Shown here: piece after piece, positions 55,154 to 64,000 of the stretch
Layout of the letters: each line of letters begins with the position of its first letter
How positions within the stretch are numbered: position 1 is the first letter of the stretch
NCBI GenBank assembly: GCA_905221605.1
Contig: CAJNDS010000263.1
Location: forward strand, 56,139-120,138
DNA length: 64,000 nt
From: Symbiodinium natans
Lineage: Eukaryota; Sar; Dinophyceae; Suessiales; Symbiodiniaceae
Direction: 5' to 3'
Made by a program: the position numbers and the translations under genes
The notes under the pieces: model-generated
What the model was told of the DNA's origin: nothing
Database searches by the model: none
The model's input: the letters and a program-made list of their open reading frames with translations, nothing else

Positions 55154-58100
55154 CCAGACATGGGCTGGACAGCTGCGTTTGCGCGCAGGGGCACAGGGAG
55201 AGGGCAACTAAGCTCTGATGTACAAAAAGAGGACAAGACAGAAAATGCAGAGGGACAGTGAACCCGAGGCACGGCTTTCATGGCAGCAGAAGCAAGCCAG
55301 CCATACTCAATTTCCACAACGGCAACGCGCGATAGACATTGAAGTGTTTTCGAACATTTGAGCCAGGATCTGGTGCTACACCACCTCGGCCGACACTGAA
55401 TGGGAGTACTGCAATACACTGCCACTGTGGCCAGGCTGCCTTTCACTCACAGGCAGGGAATTGAAAGGCAAGCTGAATCCACCCAACAAACTAAGGTGGA
55501 TCCACCTCAGCGGACCCTGCACTATGGAAGGCGCATGCATCCGCAGTCGCGAGCCTACGATTGCAGGTTGATACATCTTTCCCCAGATCGCGACTAGTCT
55601 ATGTAGCATGTTCACGTTGCGCCAGAAATTTCAAAAGCCAACGTTGAACCTGAGCCAATGCAATCCCTCAGCCCTATAACGAAGCGGCTGCCCCGGTAGT
55701 TTGTGAAGTGGGGTGGCAAAGAAGTCAGGGCTCTAAATAAGCCCTCTAGGCCACCCTACGACCACCCGAATTCCAGACAAGCTCAGGTCCCAACTATCCC
55801 TCCAACTATGAGAACAACCAGAATTGCGCCGCTTGCCCCATACTGTGACGTGTACCACACCCGGGGTGGTTGACAGCCGTTCTCACCTACCAAGACAAAA
55901 TAAGAGCCATACTACAGTGACAGTGCTGGAGTAAGAAAGCGATAGTTCCAGGTGAGGGGGTGCCCTGGACTTCCTAAAGTCGATGAGCATAGAGGAGCGC
56001 ATTTTTCCAGAAATGAGCCTCACACCCTGAAGGTACTCTGAAAGTCTCAACAATCTTGTGACAAGACTTATTGTTTGCATACTCCTTTATGGCGGGCCCG
56101 AACTGAGCCGAAAGAAAATGAACCCCTCATTTTCCTTTGGGCCTGAAAATGGCTCCGAAAACCCTGCCCAAACCCTCCCAACATTCCCAAAAACGCTCCC
56201 AACATTCAAAAAACCCTCCCCCAACCCTTCCAATTCCAGGAGGGTGACCCATCAGCAAATGAGAGAATGCGCAATTAAACTCGCAGCCTTGCTAGGAGTT
56301 CGAAGTTGGACTCCGGGGCCACGGCGGGGTGCTTGATGTCATTCGCTTCGCCACTGTGCCTTGGTCAGCATGGCGTGGGGTTGAATTTGGTTGCGCTTCA
56401 GCCTGAGGCCCAGGACTTTAGGATTTAGGGGGTGGGGTTTTGATTGTGTATCCTGTGGGTGGCTTGCTGTGCCCCACAAGGAGGCGGAGTATGACTACTT
56501 CCTCATGGATGAGCGTCGGTGGAGCGGGTCACAAGGCTGAGCATGCAGCCTTAGAGATGCTGTGGACGATGGCAAGAAGATGAGCAAGTGACACCGATAG
56601 AGTGAGAAGGAGAGTGAATGCATTTAATCTGATTCGTCACCTGCTTTCCTGCGAGATGCAGCGGCAGAGAGAGAGAGAGAGAGAAACACAAAAAAAAGAG
56701 AGAGAGAGAGAGAGAGAACGAGAGAGACCTTGCGCGCCTTTCGCGGCAGCTCCCCTTCGGCAAGGCCAATTAAGCGTGCGGAGAGAGACCGAGAGAGAGA
56801 GAGAGAGAGAGGTTACCGGGCCCGCTTGTGCGCAGGAGCCCCAAGCTAAGCCCAGCAGAAGAAGAAGAAGAAGAAGAAGAAGAAGAAGAAGAAGAAGAAG
56901 AAGAAGAAGAAGAAGAAGAAGAGAGGTTGATGCTCGCCTTCGGGCGACTCTTTCCCCACGAGGCCAAGGGCGCAGGAAGGAAGGAAACGCGAGAGAGAGA
57001 GAGAGAGATTTGGGGGTTGTGCTGGGAGATGGAGGGGAGGGGATCGCACAGGGACCGAACGTGGGCGACACCTGGCTAGAAAGAAAGAAAGAAAGACAAA
57101 AGGAGCAAAACAAAGAAAGAAAGAAAGAAAGAAATATCGACAGAAAGACAGAAAGAAATAACAAAAGAAAGAACATTACTTTACTTCGAACATCCCCACC
57201 TTGCTCCTCGTTAAGAGGAAAGAGCGCAAAATAGATGTTCAAACAAAGGCACATTCATTCAAATACGCTTTCTTAGTTTTTGCTTGCAATTGGGGGGCAC
57301 TCCAGGGAGTCTCTGGGGCTGGGCACTCCAGGAGTCTCTGGAATTGGGCACTCCAGGGTTGGGCACTCCAGGGAGTCTCTGCGATTGTGCACTCCAGGGA
57401 GTCTCTGGGGTTTGGCATTTCAAGGAGTGTCTGGGTTTGGGCTCTCCACAAAGTTTCTGGGGTTGGGCACTCCAGGGAGTCTCTGCAGTTTGGGCACTTC
57501 AGCGAGATTCGGGCTGGGCACTCCAGGGGTTCACTACAGGCACTCCAGACAGACTCTGGGTTGGGCACTTCAGGGAGACTCTAAATGGTTGGGCACTACA
57601 ATCCGCGTTAAACACTCCAGAAATTCTCTGGGGGGAGGCTCTGGGGTTGGGCGCTCCAGGGAGACTGCATTGGGCTCCAGGAGTCTCTGAGTTGGGCACT
57701 CCAGGGAGTCTTTGGGGGACTCAGATAAAGATTCTGGGGTTGGGCACTCAGGAGGCTACAGGGAGACTCTGGCTTTGCGCACTCCAGGAGTTTTTGGGTT
57801 GGAAACTCTGGGTTGGGCACTCCAGTAAAACTCTGGGCAGGTTGGGCACTCTGGGGTTGGGCACTCCAGAAAGTCTCTAGGAGTAGACCGGGCGAGGAGA
57901 AGAGTTCCGAGCGAGGAGAAGAGTTGAGACAAAAACCAACAGAAAGAACAAAAGAAAGAAAAAAACGAAAGAAAGAAAGAGAGTTTTCTTGAGGAACCCA
58001 CTGACTCCCAGTAGTCATCAAGCCCAGGGGCCAATGTGCCTGCAGCCCTGGTCCAAGCTATAAGGTTAGGGTGGGGTGGGTCTGCCGGAGCGGCTTGTAC

Positions 58101-61100
58101 CAACGGACCTAAGCACGCTTTGGGGCGGCCTCTCCCAACGGGGAGGGGCTACTTGCGCAGAAAGAAAGAAAGAGGAACCTGGCCCATGGTCTTTGCGTGA
58201 TTACGCCGGGCGCAACATCCAAGCCGTCTCGGCGCTGCAACTATCGTGTTTATCGTTTCATGCGAGATTCAAATATTGGATCCTATCTGAGCATCGCGAC
58301 ACGGAAGCATGCCTAAAGTGTCCCCGCGCAGCCACAGAATCGCCTGTCCCCCCTGCCGCCTCCAGACAATGCACTGACAGGGGAAAGGAGACACACATTC
58401 AATCCCTAGACTAGACACTGATAAGCTCTCAACACCAAATCTTTCCCAGCGCTGTGAGTCGGCAGGTCCGGCGGGAGAGCAGGTTGAGGTCGGTTGGAAC
58501 GTGGAGTGGGTCTCAGATCGCTCCTACACGAAGCTTAGCCTCACGGGAGGGGCGGCGGAGCAAATTACATCTGTAGATGCGCACCAAGATAGAGACACGA
58601 CCACAAAACTTTTGGACCAAAGGCCCCCGAACAATAAGAGGATATTAGAGGGCCGATTCTCACAGAGAGCTCTATTGGATGGCCTCGGAGTTGCATGGTT
58701 TTTTTCTTTCCGCGGGCCCCGATTGATTTCTGCAGAGGCCCACCGTTAATGTTCACTTCATATTTGGACCGCCCCAGCCCCCCCCCCCCTGCCCCCCGGG
58801 CCGTATGGTCCCAGGCAGGAGTCTCCGTAATTCGAAACTTGTGTACGTACATGCGGAACATGAGCAGGTATGCAAAGTTCGAGTAGCAGGTTCAGCAAAA
58901 AAGAAAATATTCCAAACATGAAGGGATTGTGCATGCGGCCAGGCTTCAGGGTTGAGTGGGGTGGGGTCAGGAGGTCGAGATATCTGGACTCACTTAGACT
59001 GTGATTGCTGTAGGCGGGACGATGCCAGGCGATGCCAGCACTCTAGATTCCTTCCCCGCGCATGCAATTGAGGATGTCCGGCTGGGAGATTTGCCTCCGG
59101 CTTCCAGCGCCCTGCACTGCAAGTGGTTTGCAAATGTTTAGAGGATCCAAGACCAAGACCCCTCCGAACGGGAGAGAGCTGCAAGGAACAAGCCACAAGT
59201 ACCACGATTTCATCATCGAGCACAACCAGGACGCTGCTTGACTCAGCAGGCTCAACAGGACGTAAATCCTTGGCGGGGTCTTTGGGGAGCTCCGGGAGTG
59301 CTCAGGGGTCTAGGGTTTGGTAACGGTCATTGTTCAGGTTGTCGTTTCGGTACAGTAGTAGGTTTCGCAGATTCGGGCTGCGTCAGTGATGATGGGCAAA
59401 CAGCTGCCCGAGCGATGTGTGATTGCACAGCTGTTCGTCGTCCGTTCCTTGATCCTGCTCGACCGGCTCTACCTGCAAAAAGCGGTTCAAGCCATAATAT
59501 CAGTTATGGTATGCGCGTTTTGTGGTGATGGGTGTTGTTCCACTGTAGGTTGTCGACTTCAACGACCGCCTCGTCATCGGTCACGACCAGGACCGGACGA
59601 TGCACCGAAAGCGTCACGTGTCATCAATGTCTGTATTGCTGAGCGTTTACTGCTGGGATACCTTGCGGGTGACGGTCTTGGGATGTCTCTTGAGATGTTC
59701 TTGAAGTGAAACCGTTAGACCTAAGCTGCATCTTATCCAAGGTTCCATCTTGTGGCACAGGGCTGAAGCAACGGAGAACAGGGAGCCGCATCGCACAGGA
59801 CTCGAACCTCTACCACAACCACGGTGCCGGGGCCTGAGTGTGGTTGACTGCCGAGCGCAGGGCTCCGGGCTCGGGACTTTCCAGTGCTAACGCCAAAGGC
59901 GGGGGGGCGGAGAGGCCTGTCATGACATTCGTGCCTATAACCGCCTGAAGGTCCACACACTCGACGAAGACTTGTGTCATCTCGTGTCCCTAGCACCCCT
60001 GGCCTCCAGGATCTTCCGGCTGCTGGAGGGGGACCTGGTCTTGGCTGTCGGGGATGCCGCAACTGCCGCAGCTGCCGCCGAGGTGTCGGCTTTGAGACAA
60101 GTTGGAACGCCGACCCACCATGTTCGAGATTTGCAAAGTCCACCTTCAATCTCCGTCCGCCCTACTGTAGAAGGCCAAATGTCGAAGCCGAGACATTGAG
60201 TCAGGCTGTCAAAGGATGAGGGCTGAACAGTCCAAGAAACTCTACCCTGAAGGACCTCGCCACTGCCCCTGGACGGGCGGCACTCGTGGCAGCTTTGGCT
60301 GTGACCTTGGGAGTGGCAGAGGCTGGCAAGCCCAGAATTGGGCAAAGATACGTGCCTGAGTGTCTGCTGAACAGTACGCGCTTCCACTGACCCAGCCCAG
60401 GTTTCCATCAGAGTCGGCCCCCCTCCCCCCCTTCCCCCTTCCCATGCACATCGAAAGTAGATTAAAAAAAGGGGTGTAGCAAGCTACCTGGCCTTTGAAA
60501 TCAACAGCTCCCAAAGTAAAGGGGCATTGGCGGGCACGATGGCCCTCAGAAACTCTGAGAAGCTGGAGAAGGTGATCCTCGAGCTTTCGAAAAACAGTCC
60601 GCGGAATCCAAAGATGCACGAAACAAAGCCCAAATAATGCAGAACCCCCGGGACCCACTCGCGCTTGCGCTTGAGTGAGCCAGGAGTACATAAACCTCTA
60701 CAGCGTCTCCGTGGGCTCAGCAGGGCGCCGGCTCTCAGGCACCTAGGCTGTGTGACAGAACAGATCCCGGCCTCATTATTTCCCTGCGTGGGTACTTTGA
60801 GGTTTCTGCTTGCGTGACTTCCCCACTGGACGCAGGCTAGGATATCAAAACGAAGGCTAGATCGCTTCAACGAAGCACGCCTGGTTGCAATGCTCGAGGG
60901 CCGAGACATTCCAGCCCAACTTCTCAACAGTCTTAACAGTCTTTACAGTCTGAACACCAGCTCCAACATCGCCCGGCTCCTTTCAGCAGAATTGCCAGTC
61001 GAGAGGAATCTTGTTGACGCGCAGCGCCCGGTCGCAAGGTGCAGTCGCGGGCGCAGTCACGATCGGCTACGACCTACTGGTTTCCACCACCTCTGTTTTG

Positions 61101-63968
61101 GCCTCGGGTGCTTCCGTAGAGCCATCACTGAAGCAAAGTCTGTCAGTTGTGCTGTTAAACGAAATCCTGAAAAATTGCACCCGTCCGGAACCTTATGGTG
61201 CTGTACAGCAGTTCCTTGAAAGCCGGTGCTGCTCCCGACGACATGCATCTCACCACTGCAGGGCATCGATCACGAGCATCTCGGCCCTGGTGGTGCCTGC
61301 ATCCATAGCTTTTCTGGATCCATAGCTTTTCTGGCTGTTGGGTTGTGATTGTTGTGATCGGTTTGGCATCGTTCGGGGTCAGTGTAGCTGTGCTTTTTTC
61401 TTCAGACCTTAAAGAACATGTTTCCCGCACCTTTGCGTGGCTCTTCTTCCAGATGAGATTGGTTTTCTTCATTTACGAGCTCAGAAGTTTGGTGGCGCCG
61501 CCTCGCGTTGCACGCAGGCACATGTATGCGTGCACGCAGCCTCGAAGTCGATGACCTTCTCGGTGTGGGCTGTGGGTCCGAATGCTCTCGCCTCCAAGCG
61601 CAGTGTGCATTCCAACGCTCTGCTTCCGCGTGCCTGCGTCGCTCTTCCTAAACTTCGCAAAAATAGCGTGGTTTCTGCCCTGCTGCGGTAGGTGCCAAAT
61701 CGCGCTCTGCCCCAGGTCCCGTCATGCACTTCGCGAGGCTTGCACTCTTCTGTGTTTCGAGAGCGTTGCAGGGTGGCAATTTCAATCAATTTCATGAGTT
61801 TTTGTGTGGGTGTTCGATCGGGATTTGCATGTCGTGGCGTCGCAAATGGCGGGGAAATGGTAGCTACATGCTCTCGTTCAGTGAAACGTCGCGCTTTTGG
61901 CTCCAGACGTGCTCTCTTCATTTTCTTGGCGAGTGATTCTAAGCGGGCTTGGAGTGGTCTCTTGGAGTACTGTAATGGAGTTGGAGCGCAATCGGGGTGC
62001 TCTTGGCATGCTTTTGAAGCTGTTTGGGGTCTGCACCGGCAACTCCTCTCTCATCTCTCTGTCTTTGTCTCTGTCCCTGTCACTGTCCCTGTCCCTTGTC
62101 CCCGTCCCTGTCCCTGTCTCTCTCTTTTTTTCTCAATCTCTCTCTCTCTCTCTGTCACTGTCTCTCCCCGTCGACCCCCAGCTGAACTTTCTGGGATGAG
62201 GGTATCTGGAGCCAGGCTGCTGACTTGCAGTACAGCACAGTCCAAAACTCTGACTGCAGTCTTGTGGACAGTGATTGTCTCCCTTCGTACCGTTCTTGAT
62301 GCACTTTTCTACTTGGGAATTCTGCAAGTACAGATGGCGCAAGAACCCTCCGGCAACAAGCCATGCCGCACGTAGCACGTTGCATGGGTTAGGGTCTGAG
62401 TTGGAGTTGTCGTCCAAACAGAACAGCAGCAGAAAATCAGCTTAGGAAATGTTGCCATCGAAGCACACCATGTGACGTAGTTCGGGCTCCAGCTTAGAAA
62501 TTAGCAAGCCTTCAGAGTCCTGGTTTTTCCTCCTTGGCTTCTGCTGCAGGTCGATCTCCCAGAGCTCTGGCCTCCTCGCAAGCAATGTCAACCAGGAGTC
62601 ATGTGGTCGATGAGGTGTCAGGCTTGTGGTTTTTTTTTTGTTGCACGTGGTGGCTCGGTGTTGGCAGACTCGGCATGGCCCAAGACGACAGACTTCTCCG
62701 GATGCGTTTTCTTAGCACAAGTCCTGAATCACTGAAGGAGCTCTCCAATCGCGGAGTTGCAGTGGTCGTCACGAGCATCCAGAATGTCACCTTGCGGGCG
62801 TCAGGTTTAAAGGAAGAGAGTGTTGCTTCAACTGACACATGTTTGGTTCCAGGAGTCCTTAATTCTCAGGGGCGATTATTTGGTTGATATCCCGGCCTAT
62901 CGACTGGGAGCAACTTGGGGTAACCTCAGGTGAAGATGACAACGACAACAATAACCACCACGTGCCTTGAAAGAAAACCATTCTCCAATCATGCGCATGA
63001 GAGAGGACGTCAGAGTGTTGTGCTGCATGCTGGGCTTCAGTGTTCGGTATATACAGTTGCTAGGGTCGGAGTTCTGCAGCTTGCAGGTCTGATTCTGATC
63101 TTTGCTTGTGTGTGTGCTCCTTTGACCCAAAGGAAGACGACCTTCACGATCACCACTTCGCGGACGACCAAGACAACAACGGCCTCCACCACGTCACAAA
63201 CAAGCACCACCACCAATACTCCCGTGACTGGGTCGCACCCCAAACCCTAAGCCGCGAGCCCGAAACTGCCATTTTGAGTCAAGGGCCCTTTAGAGCCACC
63301 ACAGGTCGACTGCGTGCTTGCGGATTGGTCTGCCTGGGGGAAATGTGACCGCCCCTGCAACGGCGGAAACCGAACACGGGAGCGCCTGGAGGCTGTGGCT
63401 GGGCAATTCGGGGGCCTGGCACCTTGGGCCTTCTTGAAAGCGTTTTCTCAATATCTTCCTCGTAGACGATGTGTATGCATCCTTACTGATTTGTTGCCTG
63501 GCGCTCGCGATAGAGCCCGCGCTGAAGACATTTGGATTCAAGCCGGGCACGAGGGGCCGGCTATCCGACGACGATAGTGGCTCCATCGCTGCAAAGGTGG
63601 AGCCGCTGGGATGACCCGCAGTTTGCAAGGGATCTGCACAGCCAAGGCATGTTCCGGGGAGACCCTCCAGATGTCAGATTGCAACACAAACCCTTGTGTT
63701 TTGGTTGCACTGCTTCCTAAACGATACAACCACATGTGCTACGCGCTTAGACGGTTCAGCATTTTGTTACTCGGTGTGTCGTGCTGTCTTGGAAGCTGCT
63801 GTCCAGTTTGTCAGAGGCTCAGACTGTCTGGCGGGCTACTACTTGGTCTTTGTGTCTGAGAGCGAAACCAACTGCACACCCTGCGAGCGCGGCCGATATA
63901 ATCCTGACCCGGGAGCTCTTGGACCTGAGGCTTGCACTCCCTGCCCGACGCTGCAAGTGCAATGTTGA
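54044..63968 (+). CDS. Gene D: kringle-CUB-Thr/Ser-TSP1-GCC2/3 extracellular protein, partial
   Basis: Recognised in order: kringle (54044-55434), CUB (55787-about 58550), Thr/Ser-rich pieces (59.2, 59.8, 62.9, 63.1 kb), TSP1 repeat (63305-63697) and a Cys-rich GCC2/GCC3-like repeat (63817-63968). The kringle and CUB are joined in phase across the 55435-55786 intron, so they are one protein. Whether the TSP1 part belongs to the same gene is inferred from strand, Thr/Ser linkers and lack of an intervening start or stop. These are binding modules; no catalytic domain is seen in this part. The gene continues beyond the window, since the last frame has a possible GT donor before its stop. The 5' end was not found. 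Gene C combines TSP1-like, Thr/Ser-rich and other modules in a related style. Confidence 0.55.
54294..54343 (+). CDS. Gene D exon: kringle, NYCRNP part
   Basis: After CCTAG|G the frame reads 'SNYPTAGLDENYCRNP'. GLxxNYCRNP is the kringle hallmark. The GT donor at 54344 leaves phase 1, while the next recognised exon starts in another phase, so a short exon is missing between them. Confidence 0.9.
54485..55152. repeat. CT and GA microsatellites within the kringle introns
   Basis: A (CT)n tract lies at 54485-54512 and a (GA)n tract at about 55110-55149. Both are in the intron between the NYCRNP and WCYTT exons. Confidence 0.9.
55367..55434 (+). CDS. Gene D exon: kringle, WCYTT end
   Basis: After GCCAG|G the frame reads 'IWCYTTSADTEWEYCNTLPL' then 'WP'. 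WCYTTxxxxxWEYC is the kringle C-terminus; the usual last Cys two to four residues later is absent. A GC donor at 55435 joins in phase to the CUB exon. Confidence 0.88.
55787..55830 (+). CDS. Gene D exon: start of CUB domain
   Basis: After GCTCAG|G the frame reads 'PNYPSNYENNQNCA', the CUB opening. The kringle end and this exon join as Pro-Gly-Pro-Asn-Tyr. A GC donor at 55831 is likely. Confidence 0.85.
56481..56532 (+). CDS. Gene D exon: CUB middle
   Basis: After CACAAG|G the frame reads 'EAEYDYFLMDERRWSG', the CUB YDxL segment. The end is approximate. An additional small CUB exon before it is probable. Confidence 0.65.
56640..57170. repeat. GA, GAA and GAAA microsatellite cluster with GC hairpins
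   Basis: (GA)n lies at about 56666-56728 and 56782-56812, (GAA)n at 56858-56922, GA at about 56986-57008 and GAAA-rich at 57078-57165. GC-rich hairpin segments lie between tracts, for example 56733-56780 and 56938-56955 (TCGCC-TTC-GGGCGA). Poly-Glu, poly-Arg and poly-Ser frames here are artefacts. Confidence 0.85.
57288..57890. repeat. Irregular minisatellite with 'GGGCACTCCAGGGAGTCTCT' core
   Basis: The core recurs about 20 times with spacing of roughly 15-45 bases and many small indels, from 57296 to 57875. It is in an intron of gene D. Open frames on both strands follow the repeat. Confidence 0.9.
58466..58555 (+). CDS. Gene D exon: end of CUB domain
   Basis: After GGCAG|G the frame reads 'PAGEQVEVGWNVEWVSDRSY' then 'TKLSL'. 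VxWxSDxS is the CUB C-terminal strand. The 3' end is approximate. Confidence 0.65.
59150..59860 (+). CDS. Gene D candidate Thr/Ser linker exons (about 59150-59268, 59805-59850)
   Basis: The first reads 'EQATSTTISSSSTTRTLLDS', the second 'RTRTSTTTTVPGPEC'. Both look like Thr/Ser-rich linkers between extracellular modules. Boundaries and phases are unresolved. Confidence 0.45.
59861..62930 (+). other. Mostly unresolved; several possible exons and a CT-rich repeat
   Basis: Biased frames: 59974-60215 (a Cys-rich 'GCRGCRNCRSCRRGVGF' stretch), about 60258-60350 ('LKDLATAPGRAALVAALAVT'), about 60517-60607 ('RNSEKLEKVILELSKNSPRN'), 61030-61230 and a possible membrane helix at 61335-61400 ('VVIVVIGLASFGVSVAVLFS'). 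None has a recognised domain or proven junction. A CTGTCC/CT repeat covers 62046-62166. Confidence 0.4.
62935..63228 (+). CDS. Gene D Thr-rich linker exons (about 62935-62965, 63133-63228)
   Basis: The second exon starts after CCCAAAG|G and reads 'KTTFTITTSRTTKTTTASTT' then 'SQTSTTTNTPVTG'. The first reads 'MTTTTITTTC'. They form a mucin-like linker directly before the TSP1 repeat. Confidence 0.6.
63305..63697 (+). CDS. Gene D TSP1 repeat, two exons (63305-63391, 63647-63697)
   Basis: Exon one reads 'VDCVLADWSAWGKCDRPCNG' then 'GNRTRERLE' and ends at a GC donor (63392). Exon two after CCAAG|G reads 'ACSGETLQMSDCNTNPC' and ends at a GT donor. Joined they make a complete TSP1 repeat: WSxWGxC, CxGGxRxRxR, CxG, C, NPC. 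Confidence 0.92.
63817..63968 (+). CDS. Gene D GCC2/GCC3-like Cys-rich repeat
   Basis: After TCAGAG|G the frame reads 'SDCLAGYYLVFVSESETNCT' and then 'PCERGRYNPDPG' and 'EACTPCP'. CxxGYY...CxxCxxGxYxxxxG...CxxCP is the ephrin-receptor-like / TNFR-like Cys repeat. The frame meets TGA at 63966 but a GT donor at about 63957 could continue it past the window. Confidence 0.8.
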
Positions 63969-64000
63969 GCAAAAAGCTTTACAGTCTTCAACCCTTTCAA

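Noticed and set aside
54760-55446. 228-codon minus-strand frame
   Set aside because: It includes a GA microsatellite read as Ser-Leu repeats and overlaps the kringle WCYTT exon.
56602-57254. Frames of over 200 codons on both strands
   Set aside because: They cross GA/GAA/GAAA microsatellites and contain only repeat-derived peptides.
60842-61325. Separate gene with frames of about 105 codons
   Set aside because: Some bias, but no domain, start context or phased partner; kept only as possible exons in the unresolved region.
4048-64000. Bacterial or viral origin, operons or Shine-Dalgarno sites
   Set aside because: Domains are interrupted by phased introns throughout; no bacterial gene organisation or ribosome-binding pattern is visible.
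1-64000. Transposase, reverse transcriptase, tRNA or rRNA genes
   Set aside because: I looked for their protein motifs and RNA landmarks by eye and saw none convincing; a profile search could still find degraded copies.

Overview
The window looks like nuclear DNA of a dinoflagellate (a Symbiodiniaceae or Polarella-like genome; this is inference). Reasons seen in the sequence: coding sequence is cut into many exons, mostly of about 50-190 bases. Homologous protein domains can only be read through if introns start with GA, GC or GT and always end in AG with a G as the first exon base, a splice pattern known from dinoflagellates. All recognisable coding sequence is on the + strand, and most of the window is intron and simple or tandem repeat. 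Most long open frames, especially on the minus strand, are composition artefacts.

Layout. 1-1.9 kb: two tandem-repeat arrays, the second with C-tracts and inverted repeats. 4.0-5.6 kb: gene A, a small secreted CUB-domain protein. 6.0-10.3 kb: gene B, signal peptide, EGF-like module, TM2-type membrane domain and short tail. 10.3-14.2 kb: no recognised gene. About 14.2-51.7 kb: gene C, read here as one long gene. In order it has a subtilisin-like (S8) catalytic domain with Asp, His and Ser exons, an ASH-like beta-sandwich, a PA domain, a nidogen-like beta domain, a Cys-rich 'ACCACGGG' module, a Thr/Ser-rich stalk with one 2.27-kb exon, a SEA-like module, TSP1-like repeats, one transmembrane helix and a Pro/Ser/basic cytoplasmic tail. 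The unity of gene C rests on domain order and intron phase; without transcripts it could be two genes. 54.0-64.0 kb: gene D, 3'-truncated by the window, with kringle, CUB, Thr/Ser-rich linkers, TSP1 and a Cys-rich GCC2/GCC3-like repeat.

The 9.9-kb intron of gene C between the ASH-like and PA domains holds a 7.9-kb array of about 71 copies of a 112-bp minisatellite (21.06-28.99 kb). It has two sequence subfamilies and shuffled internal duplications. Purine microsatellites at 29, 34 and 56-58 kb are repeatedly bordered by short GC-rich hairpins, a possible dispersed element family.

Functionally, A to D are four consecutive same-strand genes for secreted or surface proteins built from extracellular modules (CUB, EGF, kringle, TSP1, mucin-like). 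Adhesion, matrix or extracellular proteolysis is the natural guess but is not shown. Exon coordinates were read by eye from frame, domain match and splice motif; ends described as approximate or candidate are not fixed.
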